The notes below the pieces were generated by a model. That model did not search any database. It was not told where the DNA came from and saw nothing but the letters and a program-made list of their open reading frames with translations. Position numbers and translations under genes: made by a program. From NCBI RefSeq assembly GCF_030411995.1, contig NZ_JASNRC010000015.1, positions 62,001 through 126,000 on the forward strand: a stretch of DNA of 64,000 bases, written 5' to 3'. The stretch comes from Massilia sp. YIM B02769. Its GTDB lineage: Bacteria; Pseudomonadota; Gammaproteobacteria; Burkholderiales; Burkholderiaceae_D. Positions 28,871 to 37,399 of this stretch are shown piece after piece (positions within the stretch are counted from its first letter, which is position 1; each line of letters begins with the position of its first letter).

Positions 28871-29122
28871 GCGGTTCCTCCCCAAATAGTTTGATAATCA
28901 CTGTGTGTGTCGGAAGATCTTGACGATCTGATCTCCCAATCCGCGTGCATTTTAGTGGAAATTGCAGAGCACAAGAAAATTATTTGCCATTGTGGTAAAC
29001 ACGCGCGCGCATGGTGCAGCGCTGCAAAAACAGGGCGCAAGGAAGCAGGCATGCTGTGCGCCTTTGTCGTATATTGGTGAAACAGCATTCGCTGTCATAA
29101 GAGTCGAATAAGGAAGACCTGT

Positions 29123-30493
29123 ATGAACTACGAAGTCGTCGATACCCTCATTTCTCCGGAAGGCCGGCTGGAAGTGCTGTCCAAGGCCGAAGTGGCCAAA
29201 CTGCTCGACACCAGCCAGGGCGGCCTGTATTCCATATTCCGCAAGTGCGCACTGGCAGTCCTGAACTGCGGCAGTTCCATCGACGATGGCAAGGAACTGC
29301 TGGAGCGCTACAGCAGCTTCGATATCAGCATCATCCAGCGCGAGCGCGGCATCAAGCTCGATATCCGCGGCGCGCCGGCCATCGCTTTCGTCGACGGCAA
29401 GATGATCAAGGGGATCCACGAACACCTGTTCGCCGTGCTGCGCGATATCGTGTTCGTGAATTTCGAAGTCACCGACAACCCGCGTTTCAACCTTGCGAAA
29501 CCGGAAGGCATCACCGATGCCGTGTTCCACATCCTGCGCAACGCGAATGTGCTGCAGCCGCAGCGCAATCCGAACCTGGTGGTGTGCTGGGGCGGGCACT
29601 CGATCAACCGCGTCGAATACAACTATTCAAAGGAAGTGGGTTATGCGCTTGGTTTGCGCGAGCTCGATATCTGCACCGGCTGCGGGCCGGGCGCGATGAA
29701 AGGCCCGATGAAGGGCGCGAACATCGGGCATGCCAAGCAGCGCCTGCACGGCGGGCGTTATCTCGGCATTTCCGAGCCGGGCATCATTGCCGCCGAATCG
29801 CCGAATCCGATCGTGAACGACCTGATTATCATGCCGGACATCGAGAAGCGCCTGGAAGCGTTCGTGCGTGTCGGCCATGGGATTTGCGTGTTCCCGGGCG
29901 GCGCCGGCACGGCCGAGGAAATCCTGTACATCCTTGGCATCCTGCTGCATCCGGATAATGCCGAGATGCCGTTCCCGCTGATTTTCACCGGTCCGGCCAC
30001 GGCGCGCGAATACTTCGAGCAGATCGACGGTTTCATCGCCCAGACCCTGGGCGACAAGGCGCGTGCGCGTTACAAGATCATCATCGACGATCCGGATGCG
30101 GTGGCACGCGAAATGGCGGCGGGGATCAAGCAGGTGCGCGAATTCCGCAAGGCGCGCAGCGATGCCTATTACTTCAACTGGTTATTGAAGATCGACCAGG
30201 AATTCCAGCGCCCGTTCAAGCCGACCCACGAAAACATGCGCAATCTCTCGCTGCACAAGAACCAGGAAACGCATTTGCTGGCGGCGAACCTGCGCCGCGC
30301 GTTCTCGGGCGTGGTGGCGGGGAATGTGAAGGAGGAGGGGATTCGCGAGATCGAAAAGCACGGCAAGTACGAAATCCATGGCGATCCCGAGATCATGGGG
30401 CCGATGGATGCGTTGCTGGCGTCGTTCGTGGAGCAGAGCCGGATGAAGTTGCCGGGCAAGGCGTATGTGCCTTGCTACACCATCGTCCAGTAA
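29123..30493 (+). CDS. ppnN: Pyrimidine/purine nucleotide 5'-monophosphate nucleosidase PpnN
   Basis: A 456-residue homologue of E. coli PpnN (YgdH). The central LOG/Rossmann domain has GGHSINRVEYNYSKEVGY, CTGCGPGAMKGPMKGA and the signature PGGAGTAEEILY. The N- and C-terminal extensions match the PpnN family, in which they mediate (p)ppGpp control. The enzyme cleaves nucleoside monophosphates to base and ribose 5-phosphate in purine salvage and the stringent response. Start ATG 29123 has AGGA eight bases upstream. Length is that of the family. Confidence 0.93.
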   Translation: MNYEVVDTLISPEGRLEVLSKAEVAKLLDTSQGGLYSIFRKCALAVLNCGSSIDDGKELLERYSSFDISIIQRERGIKLDIRGAPAIAFVDGKMIKGIHEHLFAVLRDIVFVNFEVTDNPRFNLAKPEGITDAVFHILRNANVLQPQRNPNLVVCWGGHSINRVEYNYSKEVGYALGLRELDICTGCGPGAMKGPMKGANIGHAKQRLHGGRYLGISEPGIIAAESPNPIVNDLIIMPDIEKRLEAFVRVGHGICVFPGGAGTAEEILYILGILLHPDNAEMPFPLIFTGPATAREYFEQIDGFIAQTLGDKARARYKIIIDDPDAVAREMAAGIKQVREFRKARSDAYYFNWLLKIDQEFQRPFKPTHENMRNLSLHKNQETHLLAANLRRAFSGVVAGNVKEEGIREIEKHGKYEIHGDPEIMGPMDALLASFVEQSRMKLPGKAYVPCYTIVQ

Positions 30494-30498
30494 GCCAA

Positions 30499-30760
30499 GG
30501 GGAGGGTGGACGGCGGGGCCGTCCATGTCGCCGCAGTCACGTGCGGGTGCATTGCGGTTTTCGTAGGGTGGGCACCCTGTGCCCACGCGGAACGATATGC
30601 CATGTTGGCGCCATTTGATGCGCGATCAAAAGCAGGTGGCAGCGCATCCAAAAGTGTCATGTTGGCGCCATCGCAGTCGCAAGCGTTTCGGAGCGAATCA
30701 GCGCGGCAGCGGAATCCGGACGCGCACGTAACCGCGTGGGCACGGAGTGCCCACCGTACA
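30499..30760. repeat. REP-like repeats flanking a gene-free spacer
   Basis: Three units of the repeat family lie at about 30502-30527 (GGTGGACGGC...GCCGTCC), 30562-30590 (CGTAGGGTGGGC...GCCCACGCGG) and 30731-30760 (CCGCGTGGGC...GCCCACCGTAC). The last two are inverted relative to each other around 140 bp, which contains two copies of ATGTTGGCGCCAT (about 30602 and 30659). No gene is supported here: open frames exist on both strands only because of the adjacent repeats. Confidence 0.75.
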
Positions 30761-30766
30761 GTTGCG

Positions 30767-31154
30767 GCCAACAATGCGATCGAAGCCAACAATGCGATCG
30801 AAGCCAACAATGCGATCGAAGCCAACGATGCGATCGAAGCCAACAATGCGAGCGAAGCCAACGATGCGCTCGTAGCCAACAATGCGCTCGCAGCCAACGA
30901 TGCGATCGTTGCCAACGATGCGATCGTTGCCAACGATGCGATCGTTGCCAACGATGCGATCGTTGCCAACGATGCGATCGTTGCCAACGATGCGATCGTT
31001 GCCAACGATGCGATCGTTGCCAACGATGCGATCGACGCCAACAATGCGATCGAAGCCAACGATGCGATCGAAGCCAACAATGCGATCGAAGCCAACAATG
31101 CGATCGAAGCCAACAGTGCGATCGAAGCCAACGATGCGATCGAAGCCAACAATG
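30767..31154. repeat. Tandem array of 18-bp units (21 copies plus a partial)
   Basis: Twenty-one head-to-tail 18-bp units and a partial one. Units 8-14 (30893-31018) are seven identical copies of GCCAACGATGCGATCGTT, in which AACGAT-GCG-ATCGTT is a perfect palindrome. Outer units are mostly GCCAACAATGCGATCGAA or GCCAACGATGCGATCGAA and lack that palindrome. The period is a multiple of three, so several frames on both strands stay open. Codon periodicity, lack of a ribosome binding site and an unbroken stretch of simple Ala/Asn/Glu/Ile repeats argue against a gene. It lies between the convergent genes ppnN and lysS. Confidence 0.95.
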
Positions 31155-31156
31155 AG

Positions 31157-31180
31157 AATGGGGCGCCGAAGCGCCCCATT
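31157..31180 (-). terminator. Hairpin at the lysS end
   Basis: A 10-bp perfect stem AATGGGGCGC/GCGCCCCATT with a CGAA loop, 20 bases past the lysS stop. The T-tract is weak on both sides, so termination is likely but not certain. Confidence 0.6.
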
Positions 31181-31200
31181 TGCTTATCCGCTAAAGCCGA

Positions 31201-32745
31201 TCAGTCTTCCTTGCGCAGGTGCGGGAACAGCAGCACGTCGCGGATGTTCGGCGAATCCGTCAGGATCATGATCAAACGGTCGATGCCGATGCCGCAGCCG
31301 CCGGCCGGCGGCATGCCGTATTCCAGCGCGCGGATGTAGTCGGCGTCGTAGTACATCGCCTCGTCATCGCCGGCTTCCTTGGCTTCGACCTGCGACAGGA
31401 AGCGCGCGGCCTGGTCTTCCGGATCGTTCAGCTCGGAGAAGCCGTTGGCGATCTCGCGGCCCACCATGAACAATTCAAAACGCTCGGTGATGCCGGCACG
31501 GGTGTCCGATGCGCGCGCCAGCGGCGACACTTCGACCGGGTAATCGATGATGTAGGTCGGCTCCCACAGCTGGGCTTCCGCGGTCTCTTCGAACAGCGCC
31601 AGTTGCAGCGCGCCCAAGCCGGCGGTGGCGAACGGCTTGACGCCGAACTTCTTCAACTCAAGCTTGATGAACTCCGCGTCTTCCAGCTGCTCGGCGTTGT
31701 AGTCAGGTGCGTACTTGTTGATGGCCTGGACGATGGTCAGGCGCTGGAAGGGTTTCGACAGGTCCAGCTCGCGGCCGCCGTAGGACAGCACGGCCGTGCC
31801 TTGCGCATCGATCGCGGCCTGGCGGATCACGGCCTCGGTGAAGTCCATCAGCCAGGTGTAGTCGGTATAGGCCGCGTAGAACTCCATCATCGTGAACTCG
31901 GGGTTGTGACGGATCGACACGCCCTCGTTACGGAAGTTGCGGTTCACTTCGAACACGCGGTCGAAGCCGCCCACGACCAAACGCTTCAGGTACAGCTCGG
32001 GCGCGATACGCAGGAACATCTGCATGTCGAGCGCATTATGGTGGGTGATGAAAGGCTTGGCCGCGGCGCCGCCCGGGATCGGGTGCAGCATCGGGGTCTC
32101 GACTTCCATGAAGCCGTTCTTTTCCATGAAGCGGCGCATCGACGACAGCGCGGCGGTACGCGCCTTGAAGGTGCGGCGCGTCTCTTCGTTCATGATCAGG
32201 TCGACGTAGCGCTGGCGGTACTTGGTCTCCTGGTCGGCCAGGCCGTGGAATTTATCGGGCAGCGGGCGCAGGGCCTTGGTCACCAGGCGCAGGTTCGTGA
32301 CCTTGATGGTCAGCTCGTCGACCTTGGTCTTGAACAGGGTGCCTTCGACGCCCAGGATATCGCCCAGGTCGTAGGTCCGGAAGGCTTCCATCGCCGCTTC
32401 GCCGGTGGCGTCCAGGGTCACGTAGATCTGGATGCGGCCGTCGGCGCGTGCGCCCGAGGCGTCCTGCAGGGTGGCGAAAGCGGCCTTCTTGCCGGCTTCG
32501 CGCTTCAGCATCATGCGGCCGGCCAGCACCACGGGAATCGCTTTTTCTTCCAGCTCTTCACGGGTCAGCGAGCCAAACTGCTCGTGCAGGTCGGCGGCTT
32601 TATGTTGCGGCTTGAAGTCGTTCGGGAAGGCGACGCCTTTTTCGCGGATCGCGGACAGCTTCACGCGGCGCTCGGCCATGATCTTGTTTTCGTCGGCCGC
32701 CGGCGTGGCCTGCACGGACGTGTTTTCTTGGTTTTCGGTAGTCAT
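31201..32745 (-). CDS. lysS: Lysyl-tRNA synthetase, class II
   Basis: A 514-residue class II LysRS that charges tRNA-Lys. N-terminal OB-fold anticodon-binding domain (residues about 60-185), then the catalytic core with motif 2 FRNEGVSIRHNPEFTMMEFY and motif 3 GIGIDRLIMILTDSPNIRDVLLFP. Length is as expected. It follows prfB and a HAD phosphatase gene on the same strand, 36 bp after the latter. prfB-lysS linkage is widespread in proteobacteria. Confidence 0.97.
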   Translation of the reverse strand: MTTENQENTSVQATPAADENKIMAERRVKLSAIREKGVAFPNDFKPQHKAADLHEQFGSLTREELEEKAIPVVLAGRMMLKREAGKKAAFATLQDASGARADGRIQIYVTLDATGEAAMEAFRTYDLGDILGVEGTLFKTKVDELTIKVTNLRLVTKALRPLPDKFHGLADQETKYRQRYVDLIMNEETRRTFKARTAALSSMRRFMEKNGFMEVETPMLHPIPGGAAAKPFITHHNALDMQMFLRIAPELYLKRLVVGGFDRVFEVNRNFRNEGVSIRHNPEFTMMEFYAAYTDYTWLMDFTEAVIRQAAIDAQGTAVLSYGGRELDLSKPFQRLTIVQAINKYAPDYNAEQLEDAEFIKLELKKFGVKPFATAGLGALQLALFEETAEAQLWEPTYIIDYPVEVSPLARASDTRAGITERFELFMVGREIANGFSELNDPEDQAARFLSQVEAKEAGDDEAMYYDADYIRALEYGMPPAGGCGIGIDRLIMILTDSPNIRDVLLFPHLRKED

Positions 32746-32781
32746 GTTGGGGACTCGGTTTTTAATACGCGTTTGGTTTGA

Positions 32782-33444
32782 TCAGGCGAACAGCTCGTCC
32801 AGCGACAGCTGCGAGAAGTCGGAGACGATCGTGATCACGTTGTCGAATTCGGCAAAGGCTTCGGCGGGCAGGGTGGTGGTCAGCACCACCGCGCGCATGC
32901 CGGCGCGGCGCGCCGCTTCCACGCCCAGCGGCGCGTCTTCGAAGACGATGCAGTCGGCGGGTTCGGCGCCGCAGCGCTTCGCCGCTTCGATGAACACGTC
33001 GGGATGCGGCTTGCCGCGCGCCACGTCGGTGGCGCCGACAATCGCGTCGAAATGGCGGCGCAGGTCCAGGCCATCGAGCGTGAACTCGACATTGGCCGGC
33101 GGCGCGGCGGTGCCCACGGCAAGGGCGATGCCTTGCGACTTGGCGTCCGCGATCAGGTCTTCGAAGCCCTCGACCGCCTTGCGGTGCGGTGCGTACAGCT
33201 CGCGGTAGACGGCTTCCTTTTCATGGTTCAGCGTGGCCACCTCGTCGTCGAGCAGGTCGGCGCCGAAGTGCGAGCGGATGATTTCGCCGCCCTGGCGGCC
33301 GGCCGTCGCACGGAAGAATGCATCCGGATCGATGGCATGGCCGCGCCGCTCGAAGAAGGTGATCCACGACTTCGTATGGAAAGCCATGTTGTCGACGATG
33401 GTGCCGTCCATGTCGAAGATCAGCGCGCGCTTGTTGACGCTCAT
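32782..33444 (-). CDS. HAD-superfamily phosphatase (beta-phosphoglucomutase/phosphoglycolate phosphatase-like)
   Basis: A 220-residue HAD hydrolase with a helical cap. DMDGTIVDN (nucleophile motif), VGTAAP (motif II Ser/Thr position), GKPHPDVF (motif III Lys) and VFEDAPLGVEAARRAG (motif IV acidic pair). This is the pattern of beta-phosphoglucomutase and of sugar-phosphate and phosphoglycolate phosphatases; substrate unknown. The ATG (33444) overlaps the prfB stop as ATGA, so it is translationally coupled, and it is inserted in the common prfB-lysS pair. Confidence 0.9.
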   Translation of the reverse strand: MSVNKRALIFDMDGTIVDNMAFHTKSWITFFERRGHAIDPDAFFRATAGRQGGEIIRSHFGADLLDDEVATLNHEKEAVYRELYAPHRKAVEGFEDLIADAKSQGIALAVGTAAPPANVEFTLDGLDLRRHFDAIVGATDVARGKPHPDVFIEAAKRCGAEPADCIVFEDAPLGVEAARRAGMRAVVLTTTLPAEAFAEFDNVITIVSDFSQLSLDELFA

Positions 33445-34551
33445 GCGCCGACGCCCTGCTTCAGCGACGCGGAGATGAAGTCGTCCAGGTCGCCGTCCAG
33501 CACGTTCTTGGTATTGCCGGTCTCGAAACCGGTACGCAAGTCCTTGATGCGCGACTGGTCGAGCACGTAGGAACGGATCTGGTGGCCCCAGCCGACGTCG
33601 GTCTTCGAGTCTTCCAGCTTCTGCTGCTCGCTCATGCGGTTGCGCAGTTCGAGTTCGTACAGCTTGGCGCGCAGCATGTCCCAGGCCTCGGCCTTGTTGC
33701 GGTGCTGCGAGCGGTCGTTCTGGCACTGCACCACGATGCCCGACGGGCCGTGCGTCAGGCGCACCGCGGAGTCGGTCTTGTTGATGTGCTGGCCGCCTGC
33801 GCCGGATGCGCGGTAGGTGTCGATGCGCACGTCGGCCGGGTTGATCTCGATTTCGATCGAGTCGTCGACTTCCGGGTACACGAACAGCGAGGTGAACGAG
33901 GTGTGGCGGCCGTTGGCCGAGTCGAACGGGGATTTCCGCACCAGGCGGTGCACGCCGGTCTCGGTGCGCAGGTGGCCGTAGGCGTACTCGCCGTCGACCT
34001 TGATGGTGGCGGTCTTGATGCCCGCGACCTCGCCCTCGGACTGTTCCAGGATCTCGGCCTTGAAGCCCTTGCGTTCGCAGTAGCGCAGGTACTGGCGCAG
34101 CAGCATCGAGGCCCAGTCCTGGGCTTCGGTACCGCCGGCGCCGGCCTGGATGTCGATGAAGCAGTTCGCGTGGTCCATCGGGTTGCTGAACATGCGGCGG
34201 AATTCCATCGATTCGATGATCTTCTGGATCGCCTCGGCATCGCCGCCGATCGCCTCGAGCGTATCGTGGTCGCCTTCTTCGCGCGCCATCTCGAACAGGT
34301 CGCCGGCGTCGGCCAGGTCGGCCTTCGCTTTTTCCAGCGTCAGGACGACGGCTTCCAGCGCCTTTTTCTCTTTACCGAGATCCTGGGCCCGTTTCTGGTC
34401 GTTCCAGACGGTCGGATCTTCGAGTTCCTGGTTGACCTGTTCTAGTTTCTCTGACTTCCGATCGAAGTCAAAGATACCTCCGAAGTTCGGCTTCACGGCT
34501 GGTCAGGTCGTTCAGCAGGGCGGAGATGGCGTTGATGCGTTCAGCTTCCAT
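33441..34551 (-). CDS. prfB: Peptide chain release factor 2, with programmed +1 frameshift
   Basis: RF2 releases peptides at UGA and UAA. The gene is read in two frames: a short first part from ATG 34551 (MEAERINAISALLNDLTSRE...) ends at an in-frame TGA (34468-34470), and the main part continues in the +1 frame to 33441. The site CTTTGAC, with GGAGG three bases upstream of the CTT, is the standard autoregulatory RF2 frameshift. The joined protein is about 369 residues, the usual length. The GGQ motif lies in GAGGQHINKTDSAVRL, and the SPF codon-recognition tripeptide in RKSPFDSANGRHTSF. It is first in an operon with the HAD phosphatase and lysS. Confidence 0.97.
34468..34481 (-). promoter_or_regulatory. 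RF2 programmed frameshift site
   Basis: On the minus strand: GGAGG (34477-34481), TAT, CTT, TGA, C. The internal Shine-Dalgarno-like GGAGG and the slippery CTT next to the UGA stop are the known elements by which low RF2 raises its own synthesis. Confidence 0.96.
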
Positions 34552-34703
34552 GATCTTGGCGTGTAATTTGAGTTGAATCGAACCTTCGATTATACCCCAG
34601 GCCGCGCGCATGGCGGCCAGCCTCGCCCTCCGTTTCGGCGCTTTCCTTGGCATGGATTGCGCCGCTGCCGTATCATCGCCCGGTTCCCAACCCGAAGATG
34701 CTC

Positions 34704-36713
34704 ATGCGTTATCCAATTTCTTATCAATTCGCCATCGCGCTGTTGCCGGCGCTGGCGGCCGCCCCGGCTCTGGCAAAGGATGCACCCAAGGGCGCCTCCA
34801 CCGTCCTCGCCGTCCTCGAAACCACCGACCTGCACGCCACCGTGGTCGGCTACGACTACTTCAAGCTGGCCGAAGAGCCGTCGATCGGCCTGGACCGCAC
34901 CGCGACCCTGATCGCGCAGGCGCGCGGCGAGTACGCGAATACCGTCCTGTTCGACAATGGCGACACCATCCAGGGTACCGCGCTGGCCGACTACCAGGCA
35001 TTGGTGAGCCCGGTGCGCTGCGACCAGACGCTGGGCATCTACAAGGTCATGAACGCGCTGAAGTACGACGGCGCCTCGGTTGGCAACCACGAATTCAACT
35101 ATGGCCTCGGCTTCCTCGGCCAGGTAAGCGGCCAGCAGTTCAAGGTACCTGGTATCGAGCAGCCGAAGAAGTGCGCCGGCCCGGCCTTCCCGCAAGTGCT
35201 GGCCAACGTCTACAGCGTCAGCACGAAGAAGCCGCTGTTCGCGCCTTGGCGCATCGTCGAGAAGGAAGTCAGCGCCCAGGATGCAAAGGGGCGCGCGATC
35301 AAGGCCAAGGTAAAAGTCGGGATCATCGGCTTCACGCCGCCGGCCATCATGTCCTGGGACAAGCGCTGGCTCGACGGCAAGGTGTATGTCACCGGCGTGC
35401 GCGAAGCGGCCGAGAAGTACATTCCCGAGATGCGCCGCAAGGGCGCCGACGTCGTGGTCGTGATCTCGCATGGCGGCCTCGATGGCAGCCCCTACACGCC
35501 GGAGATGGAAAACGCCGGCTACTACCTGGCGCAAGTGCCGGGCGTGGACGTGATGCTGCTCGGGCACTCGCACCAGCTGTTCCCGAACGCGGCCAGCACC
35601 GCGCCGCAGTTCAACCTGCCGAACGTCGATAAAGTAAAAGGCTTCGTGCATGGCGTGCCGACCGTGATGGCGAACTTGTGGGGCAAGCACCTGGGCGTGG
35701 TGGCGCTGACCCTGCGCGCCGACGGCAAGCGCTGGACAATCGACAAGGCCAGGACCACGGTCGAGGCGCGCGCCGCCCAGAACGCCGATAAATCCTTTGT
35801 CGCGCCGAGCGCGGAAGTACAGGCGCTGATCCGCGAAGAGCACGAAGCGACCATCCGGTACGTGAAGACGCCGGTCGGCAGCAGCGACTTCCGCCTGACG
35901 ACCTATTTTGTCGATGTAGGCGACCCGTCGGCGATCGAGGTGGTGAACCAGGCACAGACGGCGTATGTGAAGAAGTACGTCGCCGCCAACCTGCCGCAGT
36001 ATGCAAAGCTGCCGGTGCTGTCGATGTCGGCCGCCTTCAAGAACGGCTTTGCCGGCGCCTTCGATTACACCGACGTCGCCGCCGGCCAGCTGGCGATGAA
36101 CAATGCGGCTGACTTGTACTTGTACCCGAACGCCCTGCATGCGGTGAAGATCGATGGCCACGGCCTGAAGGCCTGGCTGGAGATGGCGGCGCGCCGCTTC
36201 AACACCATCGACCCGTCGAAAACCGAGCCGCAGGAACTGGTGAATCCCAACTTCCCGAGCTATAACTTCGATACCTTGACCTCGAACGAGATCAGCTACG
36301 AGATCGACGTCACCCAGCCGCCGGGCCAGCGCGTGAAGAAGCTGATGCTGCACGGCGCGCCGCTCGATCTGAAGCAGGAATTCATCGTGGCGACGAATAA
36401 CTACCGTGCTTCGGGCGGCGGCAACTTCCCGGGCCTGGACGGCAGCAAGACCATCTTCGCTTCGCCGGATACCAGCCGCGATGTGCTCATTTCCTACATC
36501 CGCGACACGAAGCAGCTGACGCGCAAGGTCAATGGCTCGGGGCGCAGCTGGCGCTTCGCGCCGGTGAAGACGGCGGGTCCCGTGGTGTTCCACACGGCGC
36601 CGGGCATGCTGGGCATCGCGCGGGAAGCGGGCCTGGACAACGTCAGCCAGATCCAGGCCGACGATGGCCTGGGCAAGGGCTTTGCGCTCTATGCTGTGGA
36701 TCTGGCCAAATGA
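34704..36713 (+). CDS. Periplasmic 2',3'-cyclic-nucleotide phosphodiesterase/3'-nucleotidase (CpdB-like)
   Basis: A 669-residue secreted bifunctional nucleotidase. Signal peptide MRYPISYQFAIALLPALAAAPALA; calcineurin-like metallophosphatase domain with TTDLHATVVGYDY, DNGDTIQG, GNHEFNYG, VISHGG and LLGHSHQLFP; then the 5'-nucleotidase C-terminal substrate domain (about residues 420-620). TTDLHA and the length fit CpdB rather than UshA. It would scavenge nucleotides in the periplasm. The ATG at 34704 is preferred, with 34698 as an alternative two codons upstream. Confidence 0.92.
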   Translation: MRYPISYQFAIALLPALAAAPALAKDAPKGASTVLAVLETTDLHATVVGYDYFKLAEEPSIGLDRTATLIAQARGEYANTVLFDNGDTIQGTALADYQALVSPVRCDQTLGIYKVMNALKYDGASVGNHEFNYGLGFLGQVSGQQFKVPGIEQPKKCAGPAFPQVLANVYSVSTKKPLFAPWRIVEKEVSAQDAKGRAIKAKVKVGIIGFTPPAIMSWDKRWLDGKVYVTGVREAAEKYIPEMRRKGADVVVVISHGGLDGSPYTPEMENAGYYLAQVPGVDVMLLGHSHQLFPNAASTAPQFNLPNVDKVKGFVHGVPTVMANLWGKHLGVVALTLRADGKRWTIDKARTTVEARAAQNADKSFVAPSAEVQALIREEHEATIRYVKTPVGSSDFRLTTYFVDVGDPSAIEVVNQAQTAYVKKYVAANLPQYAKLPVLSMSAAFKNGFAGAFDYTDVAAGQLAMNNAADLYLYPNALHAVKIDGHGLKAWLEMAARRFNTIDPSKTEPQELVNPNFPSYNFDTLTSNEISYEIDVTQPPGQRVKKLMLHGAPLDLKQEFIVATNNYRASGGGNFPGLDGSKTIFASPDTSRDVLISYIRDTKQLTRKVNGSGRSWRFAPVKTAGPVVFHTAPGMLGIAREAGLDNVSQIQADDGLGKGFALYAVDLAK

Positions 36714-36720
36714 GGTCGAC

Positions 36721-37125
36721 ATGACGATGCGGGCGCCCCTGCTGGCTTGCGCCTTGGTGTGCGCAATGACGGCGCATGCCGGTGCGGCGCCTGTCGACAC
36801 GGCGCCTGATGCGAAAGCGGCTTACCGGCTTGCGCTCCAGGTGCGTAACGGCGACGGCGTGGCGCCTGACCCGGCCCGTGCGCGGCTGCTGTTGACGCAG
36901 GCGGCGCAGGGCGGCGTGCCGGCGGCGATGTTCGTGCTGTCGAACATGCTGGCGGCGGGCGAGGGCGGTCCGCCGGACGCGCGTGAAGCGCGGCGCTGGC
37001 TGGAGCAGGCGGGCGAACTGGAATATCCGGAAGCCTTGCAGCAGCTGGCCATGACGGAGCCCGATCCGCGCAAGGCGGAGCTGCTGATGCGCCAGGCTGC
37101 GCATGCGATGATGCATCGGCGGTAG
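36721..37125 (+). CDS. Small exported Sel1/TPR-like repeat protein
   Basis: A 134-residue protein with a signal peptide (MTMRAPLLACALVCAMTAHAGAA) and Sel1-like helical repeats (ARARLLLTQAAQGGVPAAMFVLSNML, AREARRWLEQAGELEYPEALQQLAM). Such repeats mediate protein contacts. It starts 8 bases after the cpdB-like gene, with GAGG in front of its ATG, so they are probably one transcript. The stop TAG (37123-37125) is part of a REP-like repeat. Confidence 0.82.
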   Translation: MTMRAPLLACALVCAMTAHAGAAPVDTAPDAKAAYRLALQVRNGDGVAPDPARARLLLTQAAQGGVPAAMFVLSNMLAAGEGGPPDAREARRWLEQAGELEYPEALQQLAMTEPDPRKAELLMRQAAHAMMHRR

Positions 37126-37369
37126 GGCGGTCCGGGCCACGAGAGGCGGCTCCACCCTTGTCGGGTGATCGGTCGAAACGATTGCGCCGCCCACGCGTTC
37201 AGCCAGCCGGTGCGAAGCCGGAGCGTGCTTTCAGGCGTGGTTTGAACGCGTGGACGGCGCAATCGCCGCGTGTGTGCGCACAACAGGGGTGGAGCCGTCC
37301 ACCCTACGTCTAGACACAAGTAGTTGGCTGCTCAAAGTTTACGCGTGGGCACGGGGCGCCCACCCTACC
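37123..37369. repeat. REP-like repeat cluster
   Basis: The stretch 37126-37395 holds no gene. It contains a TAGGGCGGTCCGGG half unit at 37123-37136, further halves around 37245-37310 (ACGCGTGGACGGC ... GCCGTCCACCCTACG), and a complete unit at 37342-37369 (CGCGTGGGCAC...GCCCACCCTACC). Confidence 0.75.
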
Positions 37370-37399
37370 GTAAGGGGCGCCGCGCGCGGCGCCCCTTAC
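37370..37399 (-). terminator. 30-bp perfect palindrome at the HTH-GAF gene end
   Basis: Two 15-bp arms (37370-37384 and 37385-37399, beginning GTAAGGGGCG) with no spacer. The stop codon of the HTH-GAF gene (37396-37398) lies inside it. There is no T-tract, but the hairpin is strong enough to stabilise or end the transcript. Confidence 0.65.

Noticed and set aside
30767..31154. Possible CRISPR array.
   Set aside because: The repeats are contiguous 18-mers with no unique spacers and there are no cas genes.
30475..31339. Open frames in both directions through the 18-bp tandem array, encoding simple Ala/Asn/Glu/Ile or Leu/Ala/Ser repeats.
   Set aside because: An 18-base period keeps all frames open by chance; there is no ribosome binding site or signal, and the frames run on into the lysS end on the opposite strand.
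34468..34653. A separate small protein gene before prfB.
   Set aside because: It is the first part of RF2, joined to the main frame by the programmed +1 shift at CTTTGAC.
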